A stretch of 64,000 bases of DNA from Snodgrassella alvi (GCF_040741455.2 NZ_CP160328.2:930001-994000); one strand, 5' to 3'; positions 48,517-58,060 are shown, counted from the stretch's first letter. Notes: generated by a model from the sequence alone, not told the origin. Made by a program: numbers and translations.

Positions 48517-48568
48517 GAGTTTAAATAAACTCATTGATTACAATACATTTTTTAATATATGTTGTAAA
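48517..48568 (-). promoter_or_regulatory. Promoter and near-palindrome of the small secreted-protein gene
   Basis: On the minus strand TTTACA (48563-48568) and TATTGT (48540-48545) are 17 bases apart. Immediately downstream, at the expected start of transcription, lies GAGTTTA-AA-TAAACTC (48517-48532), an inverted repeat with arms too close to form a good RNA hairpin but suitable as a repressor site. Binding factor unknown. Confidence 0.5.
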
Positions 48569-49074
48569 CTTTTTATTTAAAGAAACAAAAAAATTGTCTG
48601 ATTAACACAACCATAAAAAATTCAACCAGCCAGCCCGTAATTTAAAAAAATTTATATATTCCACGTAGCCAACCAATACCAAAAACATAAAATCAATAAA
48701 AAGCTTTCCTTTATTTCACACCAGCATAAAACAAAACCTAATACAAATACGTTCAAACTACATATACATAAAGATATACAGTCCTATAGCAAGATTGATT
48801 TATCTAATCTCACTCACAACCAAAGCCAACAAAAAATATTCAGCGTTGAAATAAATTAATTTTAATCACAACTCACAAATCCTATTACTTTCTTAGGAAA
48901 ACAGATAGATAAATGAAAACTCTACTCAGAAAATAATGAATAAACATACCCTGATTGATCTAGACAGCATTAGCTGGCCTCAGTTCCAGCCCAATTTATC
49001 CGAATTCTCCCTAAGCAAGAAATCATCAGAATTTACCCAATCTAACTTTTCTATCCCCTAAATTAATTTCAAGT
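48569..49074. other. AT-rich gene-free stretch upstream of ispB
   Basis: About 500 bases without a supported gene. A 36-codon plus-strand frame (48936-49046) lacks a ribosome-binding site. TATAAT at 49075-49080 on the plus strand could be the ispB -10, with no recognisable -35; it would give a start near 49087. Confidence 0.4.
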
Positions 49075-49159
49075 ATAATATTGAGCAATAGTGCTCAGTA
49101 GCAAACAGCACATTTTGATTAAAACACACCACCAAAATACGTTGCAGAAACACATACAC

Positions 49160-50134
49160 ATGCTTGAAAACCTGCCCTATTTCCAAAAACACCTGCCCGA
49201 AGACCTAAGCCGCGTTAATGCTGTCATCAACCGTGCTGTCGAATCCGAAGTCGTTCTTATCTCCCAAATTGGCCAGTATATAATTAGCGCCGGTGGCAAA
49301 CGCTTGCGTCCAATCATCACCATTCTGGCCGGCAAGGCACTGGGCTATGATAAAGACCCACTATTTTCCCTTGCTGCCATGGTGGAATTTATTCACACTT
49401 CTACCCTGCTGCACGACGATGTAGTAGATGAAAGCGATCTGCGCCGCGGCCGTGAAACTGCCAACAATCTATTTGGCAATGCCGCCGCCGTACTGGTAGG
49501 CGACTTTCTCTATACCCGCGCCTTTCAGCTAATGGTAGGTTCCGGCAGCCTGCGTATACTGGAAGTCATGGCTGAAGCCACCAACATCATCGCCGAAGGT
49601 GAAGTGATGCAGCTGATGAATATCGGCAATATTGACGTCACCGAAGAGCAGTATATTCAAGTAATTGAGTACAAAACGGCTAAATTGTTTCAGGCGGCAG
49701 CACAAGTGGGCGCCATATTGGCCGACGCCAGCGCTAAACAGGAATTGGCACTAAAAAACTACGGTACCTATCTGGGCACTGCCTTCCAGATTATTGATGA
49801 CGTACTGGATTACACCGGTGATGTAGACACCATCGGCAAAAATGTCGGCGATGATCTGTCCGAAGGTAAACCTACCCTACCCCTGATTTACCTGCTCAAC
49901 CAAGGCAGCCCTGCTGCCGTAGCCGATGTGCGCCACGCACTGGAACACGCTGACCGCAGCTACTTTGACAAAATCCACGACCACGTGATGAACTCTGATG
50001 CGCTGGCCTATTGCACTGCTCAGGCGAAAAAAGCAATTGATGCCGCAGTCAACTGCCTGAATGATTTACCAGCTAACGAAACCACACAAGCCATGCGTGA
50101 TTTAGCATTGGCATCTTTAGCCCGAATCTCATAA
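49160..50134 (+). CDS. ispB: Octaprenyl diphosphate synthase
   Basis: A trans-polyprenyl diphosphate synthase that makes the side chain of ubiquinone. The two Asp-rich motifs are LLHDDVVDESDLRRG (about 77-91) and QIIDDVLDYTGD (about 207-218); GGKRLRPIITILAG binds isopentenyl diphosphate. I start at the ATG at 49160 (MLENLPYFQKHL, 324 residues), which fits the family length and the likely promoter at 49075; the frame is open 23 codons further. The octaprenyl chain length is inferred from relatives. UbiB (42699-44228) acts in the same pathway. Confidence 0.93.
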   Translation: MLENLPYFQKHLPEDLSRVNAVINRAVESEVVLISQIGQYIISAGGKRLRPIITILAGKALGYDKDPLFSLAAMVEFIHTSTLLHDDVVDESDLRRGRETANNLFGNAAAVLVGDFLYTRAFQLMVGSGSLRILEVMAEATNIIAEGEVMQLMNIGNIDVTEEQYIQVIEYKTAKLFQAAAQVGAILADASAKQELALKNYGTYLGTAFQIIDDVLDYTGDVDTIGKNVGDDLSEGKPTLPLIYLLNQGSPAAVADVRHALEHADRSYFDKIHDHVMNSDALAYCTAQAKKAIDAAVNCLNDLPANETTQAMRDLALASLARIS

Positions 50135-50140
50135 AATAGC

Positions 50141-50172
50141 GGGCTATAGTCGCTTTTGACTATAGCCCTTTA
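50141..50172 (+). terminator. Terminator after ispB
   Basis: GGGCTATAGTC (50141-50151) pairs perfectly with GACTATAGCCC (50158-50168), loop 6, followed by TTTATT. It ends 14 bases before the tRNA gene, so the tRNA needs readthrough or a promoter buried in this hairpin. Confidence 0.85.
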
Positions 50173-50182
50173 TTGTACAAGT

Positions 50183-50257
50183 CTCGCCGTAGTTCAACGG
50201 ATAGAACACATGCCTCCTAAGCGTGCGATACAGGTTCGATTCCTGTCGGCGGGACCA
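50183..50257 (+). tRNA. tRNA-Arg (anticodon CCT)
   Basis: A full cloverleaf can be drawn: acceptor CTCGCCG (50183-50189) with CGGCGGG (50247-50253, one T-G pair), D arm GTTC/GAAC (50192-50195, 50204-50207), anticodon stem CATGC/GCGTG with loop CTCCTAA (50214-50220, anticodon CCT at 50216-50218), T arm ACAGG-TTCGATT-CCTGT (50230-50246), discriminator A and encoded CCA. It reads AGG codons. Its 3' end adjoins the AT-rich SIR2-HerA island. Confidence 0.95.
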
Positions 50258-50325
50258 TTCTATATAATCCTCACAAACAATCTCTACTAAATAATGAAGA
50301 ATATAAATTAAATTTAAACATTTAA

Positions 50326-52287
50326 TTAATTTTTAAACCATTGTTCATGAATGATACAATTCTGGCTATTAGGCTCAGGATTTGCTTTTTGAATTTTTAT
50401 ATGCATCGGCATAGGAACACAGTTACCAAAAACAACAGCTTCTCCAGGTACTGAAAGTTTAATTTTACTAGTTATATCATCTGATAAATATGGCAAAATA
50501 GCATTGATATAATTTATATCTCGCTCATTCAGGATGCGATGGATAATAAAATTACTGCACTGAGATAGCACTACTGGGGACAATTCGGATGGACGCTGTG
50601 AAGAAATCATCAAGTAAAGAGCGTATTTTCGTCCTTCTCTGGCAATTTTTTCAAAAATATTTTCCTTAAATTGATAACTTGAATCTTTTTTTATATACCG
50701 ATGTGCTTCATCTAAAATTAAATGAATAGGATTTTCTCTTCGTTTAGAACCAACTTGTTTTTTTCTAAAATCAAACAAGATTCTGCATAAAATTGATGTC
50801 AAAATTTCAAGCGAATCTCTGGATAGTTCACTGGTATCAATTATAATCAAATTATTTCGCTCTTTTTCTGATCCTAACAACCACTCGATATACTTTTCTT
50901 CAACTTTAATTTCACAATTTTCTTCCCGCATAAACTGGAATTCTGGATCATTTAAAAAAACATTTAATCGTGTAATTAAAGTAGATGTGTATTCACCTAT
51001 TCGGTTGTTACCAATTGATTTTTCTTTACTTAAACACAATTTAGTTGCAAAAATTAGACATTTATGAGAATAAAAAATATTTTTATTGAATTGTTTATTC
51101 ATAGTATTTTCTACTTCTTCTTTTTCTTCTTTAGAATAAATTTTTTTTTGAATTTTTTCTAAAAATTCTTGAACTTGATTATCATTATTACCAAAGTTTA
51201 CTGTACAGTTTGTTTTCAATTCCTCAATAGCACTTTTAATAACATTATAATCGGATTCACCTAAAATAGACTTAATTTCTCTCAAAATATCAAGAAAATC
51301 AATTGCCAAATTATTGACAATATTTATCATTTCAGTATCATTGAGGCCCCTTTTAAGTACATTAGAAACAAAATCGTAAATGTTATGAAAAAGATAAGTT
51401 TTAATAATATTATTATGTTCTTTATTTTCTGTAATAGCAGAATAAAATCTATAGCACTCATCTAATACTTTGGACCAAAATGGTCTTTGAGTAGCATCCG
51501 AAGCCATTAAAAAAGAACACCATTCATCTAAATTAAATAAAAAATAAGGCAAATAAAACTTATCATATTGATTTTTATCATCTTGATGAAGATTCGGTTT
51601 AAGGTAACGTATATTTATTTCAGAATAGCTAGTTTTTGGAAATGCATTTTTATATTCACCATTCACATCAAATAAAATTACACACGAACCTTTTGCAGAA
51701 TATGAGGTTTTTTTATAAATCTCCTGAAATATGTGGGCAATAGTATTAGATTTACCACTGCCAGTGTTACCTAAGACTGCCATATGAATGTTAAACAACT
51801 TTGTTATATTCACGTTCATCTGATACTGAATTAAATTTTTACTTTCTCCTAAATAAATGTCATTATGGACAAAATGTTTACCATCCGCATAATCTACTTT
51901 ACTCTCTAACTCGACTTCTTCAATACTTTTTAATATTGCTTCCAAATCTTCATGAGTAACTATACTTACATCATTATATAAAGTAGGAAAAATTCCTACT
52001 CCTAATGAAAATGATTTATTAATTTTTGTTCCAATAGGTTTAAGAATAAGTGAACGAATATTATTAGAATTAAAAGATGGATTTTTATCCAATTTATCTT
52101 CATCAAAAATGGAAACAACTTCACATATAAGCGTTTCACCAATAGAGTTATTAACTTTCAAATAACTCCCAATATTACCAAAATAATAAATTTTTCCTAA
52201 TGAATTGATAACATTTCCAGTAATTTCAGCAGATATTTGCACTTTAAATTTATTATAATCAATGGCAACAATTTTTCCGATTATCAT
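50326..52287 (-). CDS. herA: HerA-type hexameric ATPase (SIR2-HerA defence partner)
   Basis: A 653-residue HerA/FtsK-superfamily ATPase. An N-terminal HAS-barrel-like beta domain (about 1-110) precedes the RecA-like core with Walker A GNTGSGKS (173-180), FDVNGEY (206-212), Walker B IHLILDEAH (521-529), the arginine-finger region IAREGRKY (548-555) and ISSQRPSELSP (561-571). The stretch 225-480 between them is a long, Lys/Asn/Glu-rich, mostly helical insertion. AGGAGAA is 6 bases before the ATG. The gene is 15 bases after the SIR2 gene and shares its low GC. In the known system HerA assembles with SIR2 into one complex and activates NAD+ depletion. The symbol denotes family. Confidence 0.88.
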   Translation of the reverse strand: MIIGKIVAIDYNKFKVQISAEITGNVINSLGKIYYFGNIGSYLKVNNSIGETLICEVVSIFDEDKLDKNPSFNSNNIRSLILKPIGTKINKSFSLGVGIFPTLYNDVSIVTHEDLEAILKSIEEVELESKVDYADGKHFVHNDIYLGESKNLIQYQMNVNITKLFNIHMAVLGNTGSGKSNTIAHIFQEIYKKTSYSAKGSCVILFDVNGEYKNAFPKTSYSEINIRYLKPNLHQDDKNQYDKFYLPYFLFNLDEWCSFLMASDATQRPFWSKVLDECYRFYSAITENKEHNNIIKTYLFHNIYDFVSNVLKRGLNDTEMINIVNNLAIDFLDILREIKSILGESDYNVIKSAIEELKTNCTVNFGNNDNQVQEFLEKIQKKIYSKEEKEEVENTMNKQFNKNIFYSHKCLIFATKLCLSKEKSIGNNRIGEYTSTLITRLNVFLNDPEFQFMREENCEIKVEEKYIEWLLGSEKERNNLIIIDTSELSRDSLEILTSILCRILFDFRKKQVGSKRRENPIHLILDEAHRYIKKDSSYQFKENIFEKIAREGRKYALYLMISSQRPSELSPVVLSQCSNFIIHRILNERDINYINAILPYLSDDITSKIKLSVPGEAVVFGNCVPMPMHIKIQKANPEPNSQNCIIHEQWFKN

Positions 52288-52302
52288 TTAAATTTCTCCT
52301 GC

Positions 52303-53469
52303 TTATTTGCTTTTAATTTTTTCTTTTTGTAGAGATTCGATGAATTGCTCCATCAAAGTCTTTTCTGGATTTATTTCAAAATCAGGCAATAATTTATTGA
52401 CAATATAGTCAAAATAATGAATTTTTTTTTGTCCCGTTTCTCCATATACTTTATAAATTCTAGGATCATTTATTTTAGATAAAATATTATTTTCTTTATA
52501 ATCTCCAAAGATTAGTATTGACAAATTAGCATTTGCGGCCAATGCCGAGTAAATAACATTATTTATGTGTTCATCACTAAAGCTATAGCCGATAATAATA
52601 AGTACATTTTGCGAGATTAATAATTTATCATGAAATTCACGAATTAAATCTGCAAAAGGTGAACCCAAACTTTTATTTTGCTTTAAAGGTGTAGGATAGA
52701 TTAACACATTATTAGCAGGGACTTTCCGAGTATTAATTTTAATTTCTTTTATTTTAAAAAATGAATCTGTATCTTCTTCAACCCAATTTATTGAACCATG
52801 AAGCTTATATAAATAAACCATTTCTGCTATTGGCTCATATTTTTCTAAAGCCGTATCTATTTTTTTTGAAAAGGTATAGGTAAAGCGTGCAGGATTAAAC
52901 GTTGAATTAACTCCACTACTAAATCCATTATTATAATTAAGATTCAATTCTGATATAGCTGTTTCATTAAACAAATCATTATTAGTAGTAAAGATATTTA
53001 ATCTAGACTGATTTTTATTCCTAAATGCAAGTTTGTAATAAAAGGTCTTGTATAATTCTAATGTATCTTTTTTTGAATGAACATTCACATTAATTTCATT
53101 AAATATAAAGTTTTCTATTTGCTTAATTAATGAATTAATGTCTGGGCGAGGTGAATTTAATCCTTCAAGATAAAATCTTCCTGAATATAAAATACCCAAT
53201 ATGTTTTCTAAGTTTGCATTATTTTTTTTTAATTTCTTCCATAATTTCACATAACTCTTATCAGTTATTTTTCCATCTAATAATTCTAACATTCTTTTCA
53301 TAGCTGGAATTGCCCCGGAACTCGTACCAGCACCCATCAAAACATTTAAATTTTTTGCATTAATCAAATCAGCTATTTTAAATTTAATTGTTTGAATTTT
53401 AAATTCAAAATCAGTAACTCCTTCAAGTAAATTTTTTGCCCCTTGTTCAAAGAAAATTTGATCAATCAT
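52303..53469 (-). CDS. SIR2-domain NADase-type protein (SIR2-HerA defence effector)
   Basis: A 388-residue SIR2-family protein of the defence type. The NAD-binding GAGTS is at 46-50, the TTNND motif (TTNxD) at 161-165 with catalytic-type N163, the catalytic-type His in LHGS at 223-226 (H224), and IIGYSFSDEHINNVI at 292-306. These are the signatures of SIR2 NADase domains in antiphage proteins, not of protein deacetylases (no zinc Cys). GGGAG lies 8 bases before the ATG. It leads the two-gene operon with the HerA ATPase; such pairs kill or arrest infected cells by NAD+ depletion. Confidence 0.88.
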   Translation of the reverse strand: MIDQIFFEQGAKNLLEGVTDFEFKIQTIKFKIADLINAKNLNVLMGAGTSSGAIPAMKRMLELLDGKITDKSYVKLWKKLKKNNANLENILGILYSGRFYLEGLNSPRPDINSLIKQIENFIFNEINVNVHSKKDTLELYKTFYYKLAFRNKNQSRLNIFTTNNDLFNETAISELNLNYNNGFSSGVNSTFNPARFTYTFSKKIDTALEKYEPIAEMVYLYKLHGSINWVEEDTDSFFKIKEIKINTRKVPANNVLIYPTPLKQNKSLGSPFADLIREFHDKLLISQNVLIIIGYSFSDEHINNVIYSALAANANLSILIFGDYKENNILSKINDPRIYKVYGETGQKKIHYFDYIVNKLLPDFEINPEKTLMEQFIESLQKEKIKSK

Positions 53470-53832
53470 CTTATTATCTCCCGTTAAATTCGTAATATTT
53501 GTTTACTGAGATTAAAACAAAACTTTTATATATTCTATTCTTTCTAAAATTTTTTCAGTTGTTGTGTTAATAATATTAAAACTTTCTCTTTCTTAAAATT
53601 TAATTTAAATCAATTTTTCTATGAATCTTGATTATTTATTTTAAAAATTAACTAGTAAAATATATTCTAGTTTTATGTACAATTTACGTTTTTTTCTTTA
53701 TAAATTATGACTACAATTAACTTTTAGAAAATATGTTTTTTCTGGATATGTCTATTATTAAAATTAGCAATATAAATGTTTAATAATCAGACTTTTGCCA
53801 TAAATTAATGCTTGATATTCTGGATATTAAAT
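53470..53832. other. Very AT-rich region between the SIR2-HerA island and fhs
   Basis: About 360 bases of strongly AT-rich DNA between divergent genes. It holds the promoters of both but no box pair stands out because of the composition. A small inverted repeat ACTAG/CTAGT occurs near 53650-53671. No copy of the tRNA-Arg 3' end is found here, so no attachment-site repeat is visible. Confidence 0.5.
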
Positions 53833-55530
53833 ATGACCTTCTTACCCCCTATTATACAAATCGCCCGCAACTGCGGCATCCCCGAACAATACCTGATTCC
53901 TTACGGCCATGAAGTGGCCAAGGTAGATTTGAGGGTAATTCAGCCGGAAGCCAAGCAAGGCAAGCTGGTACTGGTGTCGGCAATTACACCAACGCCTTTG
54001 GGAGAAGGTAAAACGGTGACCACCATTGGGCTAAGTCAGGGGCTAAATTTTATTGGACAGAAAGCTATAGCCTGTATCCGTCAACCTAGTTTGGGACCGG
54101 TATTCGGGGTAAAAGGAGGTGCGGCTGGCGGTGGTAAGGCACAGGTGTTGCCGATGGAAAAGCTGAATCTGCATTTAACCGGTGATATTCACGCGATTAC
54201 AGCTGCACATGATCTGGCTTCAGCAGCTTTGGACGCGCGTTTATATCATGAAGAACATCTGGGCGAAGATTTTACGGCACAAACTAAGCTGCCACGGCTG
54301 AATATTGATAAAAACCGTATTGTCTGGAAACGGGTGATTGACCATAACGACCGTGCTTTGCGGCGAATTAAGGTTGGTGTAGGTGGCGGTGCCAATGGTG
54401 TAGAACGCGAAGATGGGTTTGAGATTTCAGCCGCTTCAGAGCTGATGGCGATTCTGGCATTGGCGACAGATTTACAGGATATGCGCCAGCGTATTGGTCG
54501 CATTATTCTGGCTTATGATACGCAGGGCAAGCCAATTACCGCGGAGCAATTAGAGGTAGCCGGTGCAATGACGGTGCTACTGAAAGATGCTATTAATCCG
54601 AATCTGATGCAGACGGCAGAGCAGACACCAGTGCTGATTCATGCTGGCCCCTTTGCCAATATTGCCCATGGTAATTCTTCAGTACTGGCAGATAAGGTGG
54701 GATTGCAACTTGCTGATTATGTGGTTACTGAGGCAGGGTTTGGTTCGGATATGGGTATGGAGAAATTCTTTAATATCAAATATCGTCAGACCAGTGTGGC
54801 CCCATCCTGTGTGGTGCTGGTAGCCACAGTACGCAGTCTGAAATCCAATAGTGGGCGCTTTAATATTAAGCCGGGTCAGCCTTTGCCGGATGAAGTTAGC
54901 CAATGCAATGTGGCGCTTTTGGCAGAAGGCAGTGCCAATCTGGGCTGGCATATCCGCAATGCGAAAAGCTATGGTCTGCCAGTGATTGTGGCGATTAATC
55001 GTTTCCCTTATGACCATGAAGAAGAGCTAGAATATGTGCGCCAGTATGCACTGGAACAAGGTGCCAGTGCCTGTGAAATCAGTGAAGCGTTTACTCAGGG
55101 TGGAGCGGGTACGCAAGCTTTAGCCCGCCACGTGGTGGCGGCATGTGCACAGAATAATACAGTTACCCTGCCCTACGCGGACAGTATGCCACTGGAAGAA
55201 AAAATTCAAACTATGGCGAAGAAATATGGAGCACGGCAAGCAAATCTGTCGGAGCTGGCCCAACAGAATATGGCGGAAATCCGCCAACTCGGACTGGATC
55301 ATTTGCCTTTGTGCATGGTGAAAACGCCGTTGTCTATCAGTGCTGATCCAAATTTAAAAAATGTGCCTACTGATTTTGATATCGATATTGCGCGCTTGCA
55401 GGTATCAGCCGGTGCAGGTTTTATTCGGGTGTATGCGGGTAATGTGATGACGATGCCCGGTCTGGGTACTTTACCGGCTTACCGTCAGATTGATATTGAT
55501 GCTGAGGGTAATATAGTTGGTTTGCATTAA
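53833..55530 (+). CDS. fhs: Formate--tetrahydrofolate ligase
   Basis: A 565-residue enzyme that makes 10-formyl-tetrahydrofolate from formate, ATP and tetrahydrofolate, feeding purine and formyl-Met-tRNA synthesis. ATP P-loop [19 protein letters not shown] (about 51-69), [19 protein letters not shown] (about 85-103) and [13 protein letters not shown] are typical. The ATG at 53833 ([13 protein letters not shown]) is chosen over an upstream TTG in frame because it gives the family's length and start. It marks the return to normal base composition beyond the island. Confidence 0.95.
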   Translation: MTFLPPIIQIARNCGIPEQYLIPYGHEVAKVDLRVIQPEAKQGKLVLVSAITPTPLGEGKTVTTIGLSQGLNFIGQKAIACIRQPSLGPVFGVKGGAAGGGKAQVLPMEKLNLHLTGDIHAITAAHDLASAALDARLYHEEHLGEDFTAQTKLPRLNIDKNRIVWKRVIDHNDRALRRIKVGVGGGANGVEREDGFEISAASELMAILALATDLQDMRQRIGRIILAYDTQGKPITAEQLEVAGAMTVLLKDAINPNLMQTAEQTPVLIHAGPFANIAHGNSSVLADKVGLQLADYVVTEAGFGSDMGMEKFFNIKYRQTSVAPSCVVLVATVRSLKSNSGRFNIKPGQPLPDEVSQCNVALLAEGSANLGWHIRNAKSYGLPVIVAINRFPYDHEEELEYVRQYALEQGASACEISEAFTQGGAGTQALARHVVAACAQNNTVTLPYADSMPLEEKIQTMAKKYGARQANLSELAQQNMAEIRQLGLDHLPLCMVKTPLSISADPNLKNVPTDFDIDIARLQVSAGAGFIRVYAGNVMTMPGLGTLPAYRQIDIDAEGNIVGLH

Positions 55531-55575
55531 TGTTGTCTTAGTCGAATAATATTCAGTTGTTTGATTAGTGTTATC

Positions 55576-55613
55576 AAAGCCACAGTGGTTACTATGCTGT
55601 TGTGGCTTTTTTA
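55576..55613 (+). terminator. Terminator after fhs
   Basis: AAAGCCACA (55576-55584) pairs with TGTGGCTTT (55601-55609), followed by TTTT. The 16-base loop can form an extra short pairing. It starts 45 bases after the fhs stop. Confidence 0.8.
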
Positions 55614-55729
55614 TTTTGCGAATAATGAACAACAGGATGGTATTGTTCAGATAAATCTGAGTGAGGATTTCATCTTTTGTATCAAATAAGTATAAATTTT
55701 TAGATGTAGTTAAATTTAAAGATGGAATA

Positions 55730-55777
55730 AACATAACAGGTACAGTTTGGCCAATGACAAATCTATCCTGTTATGTT
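55730..55777 (-). repeat. Long-loop inverted repeat after tal
   Basis: AACATAACAGG (55730-55740) is perfectly complementary to CCTGTTATGTT (55767-55777), 26-base loop. It lies 13 bases after the tal stop on the minus strand. Only a short T-run follows, so it may terminate tal or stabilise its transcript. Confidence 0.55.
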
Positions 55778-55790
55778 TTCAAATTAATGC

Positions 55791-56846
55791 TTAAGCCAGT
55801 GGTTTTAATAAAGCGTCAAAGGCATCAACAAATTGCTGCAAGCCTTCCTGTTGCAGTCTGCTGGCAAGTGATTCGAGGTTGATACCTAGTTGTTCGATTT
55901 CAATCAGTACGCTTTTGGCCTGCTGTACATCCTGAGTAAGGGTAGCTGCTGCGCGGCCGTGGTCAATAAATGCTTTCAGGGTATTGGCTGGTACTGTATT
56001 GATGGTATCTGCTCCGATAATGTTCTCTATATAGCAGACATCTGAATAAGCCGGATTTTTGGTGCCAGTAGAGGCCCAGAGCAATCGCAATGGTGCAGCC
56101 TGCTGTGCCGCCACATCGGTAAATTCACGGCTTTGAATAAATTCCTGCCATTCGGCATAAACGGTTTTAGCCAGTGCAATGGCGGTTTTTCCCTGTAAGG
56201 AAGCTGGCAAAGTGATATCCAGTGCACTATCAATGCGTGATAAGAAAAAGCTGGCCACTACTTGAATGCGGTTAACAGGCAGATTCTGTGCCAGTCGCTG
56301 GCGCAGGCCTGCTGCGTGTGCCTGCCATGCTTTCTGTAGCTGATCTTTGGAGAAAAGCAGGGTCAGGTTGACATTGATACCTTGTGCCACAAGTGTGGGT
56401 AAGGCTTGTATGCCACTATCTGTAGCAGGTACTTTTATCATGACATTGGGGCGTTCAAGCTGCTGCCAGAGGCGTACGGCTTCAGTAATGGTGGCCTGTG
56501 CATCATCGGCCAAATCAGGCGCCACTTCCAGACTGACCAATCCAGCTTTGCTATCACTACGTTTATACAGTGGCAGGCAAACATCACAGGCAGCCTGCAC
56601 ATCAGCCACTGCCAGCTGCTCGTAGCGCTGTTTTGGGGTGAGCGCTTGTTGTTTGAGGTGGTCGATGTCGCTCTGATACAGGCGGTCACCCGCGAAAGCT
56701 TTCTGAAAAATGGCCGGATTGGAAGTCACGCCACTGATACCGCTTTCCAGCATTTGTGCTAGCTCTCCCGACTGAATCAGACTCCTGGAAAGATTGTCCA
56801 GCCAAATCTGCTGTCCCAGTGTGTTGACTTGTGCTAATACGGCCAT
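55791..56846 (-). CDS. tal: Transaldolase
   Basis: A 351-residue transaldolase of the non-oxidative pentose phosphate pathway, moving dihydroxyacetone units between sugar phosphates in the cytosol. [16 protein letters not shown] and [15 protein letters not shown] (about 36-50) lead to the Schiff-base Lys138 in [24 protein letters not shown] and [12 protein letters not shown] follow. It belongs to the longer bacterial class also found in Neisseria. Divergent from kdsD with a roughly 200-base gap. Confidence 0.94.
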   Translation of the reverse strand: MAVLAQVNTLGQQIWLDNLSRSLIQSGELAQMLESGISGVTSNPAIFQKAFAGDRLYQSDIDHLKQQALTPKQRYEQLAVADVQAACDVCLPLYKRSDSKAGLVSLEVAPDLADDAQATITEAVRLWQQLERPNVMIKVPATDSGIQALPTLVAQGINVNLTLLFSKDQLQKAWQAHAAGLRQRLAQNLPVNRIQVVASFFLSRIDSALDITLPASLQGKTAIALAKTVYAEWQEFIQSREFTDVAAQQAAPLRLLWASTGTKNPAYSDVCYIENIIGADTINTVPANTLKAFIDHGRAAATLTQDVQQAKSVLIEIEQLGINLESLASRLQQEGLQQFVDAFDALLKPLA

Positions 56847-57053
56847 ATTTATTCCTTGTGGTAAATATCTGTTAGATATGTTTTGTTAAGGTTAATCAAT
56901 TGATTGAACCAGTTACGTTTACGTTGAGGTTTACTCTAACGAGGCTTGGCTATTTTGACAAGTTCCTGATGCAAACAAAATGACCGTTATCAGGTTATAA
57001 TCAGGTTAAATTTGTTGTGTCTTTGTTTGCATTTTTCTGCTGCAGATGGTGTT

Positions 57054-58028
57054 ATGAACATTCAGGATAAATATTTGGACTGGGGCAAAGAAGTATTTGC
57101 TATTGAAGAACAGGCTGTACGCGAAGTTGCAGCCAGTCTGGATGAGCATTTTACTGCGGCTGTGGCCACGATTCTGGATTGTCGTGGCCGTGTGATTGTC
57201 ACCGGTATGGGTAAAAGTGGCCATATTGGGCGCAAAATTGCTGCTTCGATGGCATCTACGGGTACGCCTGCTTATTTTGTTCATCCGGCCGAGGCGGGAC
57301 ATGGCGATCTGGGTATGATTGTAGATGGCGATGTGTTGATTGCACTGTCCAACTCTGGTGAAAGTGAAGAAATCCTTGCTTTGATACCGGCAATCAAACG
57401 CAAACATGTACAGCTCATTTGCATCACCGGCAGAAATGATTCGAGTATGGCCAGACATGCTGATATACATGTGTGCGCTCATGTCTCACAGGAGGCTTGT
57501 CCATTGGGGCTGGCTCCAACGTCTAGCACAACAGCAGTAATGGTATTAGGAGACGCGTTGACGGTAGCTCTGCTACGGGCGCGCCAGTTTACGCCGGAAG
57601 ATTTTGCACTGAGTCATCCGGCCGGTAGTCTGGGTAAACGGCTATTGTTGACAGTGGCAGACGTGATGCATGCAGGTCCGGAAATGCCGCTCGTTCAGGA
57701 AAATACTCTGTTGCGACAGGCAATCGTAACCATGAGCGAAAAAGGCTTGGGTATGCTGATTGTGATAGATAGTAACGGGCAACTTAGTGGTTTGTTTACA
57801 GATGGCGATTTACGCCGTCTGTTTCAAAGCAATCAGCAATTGCAAGACTGGGTGATGGCCGATGTGATGGGCCACGCACCAAAAACTATTACGGCGGATC
57901 GGCTAGCGACGGAAGCTTTAAAAACCATGCAGACAAACAAAGTTAATGGTCTGGTGGTGATTGATGAACTGAATCATCCTGTAGGCGCGCTGAATATGCA
58001 TGATTTATTGCAGGCGCGTATTGTTTAG
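57054..58028 (+). CDS. kdsD: KdsD arabinose-5-phosphate isomerase
   Basis: A 324-residue KpsF/GutQ-family isomerase that converts ribulose-5-phosphate to arabinose-5-phosphate, the first step to Kdo of LPS. An SIS domain (about 38-180; VTGMGKSGHIGRKIAASMASTGTPA, LSNSGESEE) is followed by two CBS domains (about 200-324). The ATG at 57054 (MNIQDKYLDW) is used; the frame is open 14 codons further but those residues are unlike the family. Position before kdsC and lptC identifies it as KdsD rather than GutQ. Confidence 0.93.
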   Translation: MNIQDKYLDWGKEVFAIEEQAVREVAASLDEHFTAAVATILDCRGRVIVTGMGKSGHIGRKIAASMASTGTPAYFVHPAEAGHGDLGMIVDGDVLIALSNSGESEEILALIPAIKRKHVQLICITGRNDSSMARHADIHVCAHVSQEACPLGLAPTSSTTAVMVLGDALTVALLRARQFTPEDFALSHPAGSLGKRLLLTVADVMHAGPEMPLVQENTLLRQAIVTMSEKGLGMLIVIDSNGQLSGLFTDGDLRRLFQSNQQLQDWVMADVMGHAPKTITADRLATEALKTMQTNKVNGLVVIDELNHPVGALNMHDLLQARIV

Positions 58029-58060
58029 GCGCGTTGAGGAGTGATATTAAGGGTATGTTG

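Noticed and set aside
48936-49046. 36-codon plus-strand frame upstream of ispB
   Set aside because: No ribosome-binding site, no promoter, no resemblance to a known leader or peptide, and it ends before the probable ispB start of transcription.
50258-53832. Island considered as a prophage or integrative element
   Set aside because: Only two genes, both assigned to a defence pair; no integrase, structural, replication or transfer gene and no flanking direct repeat.
56580-56600. AGGCAGCCTGCA-like word in tal considered as a DNA uptake sequence
   Set aside because: It is not an exact match to a described dialect and is explained by the codons of a conserved transaldolase segment.
57006-57482. 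158-codon minus-strand frame over kdsD
   Set aside because: It mirrors the SIS domain codons of kdsD and has no sensible start signal or protein features.
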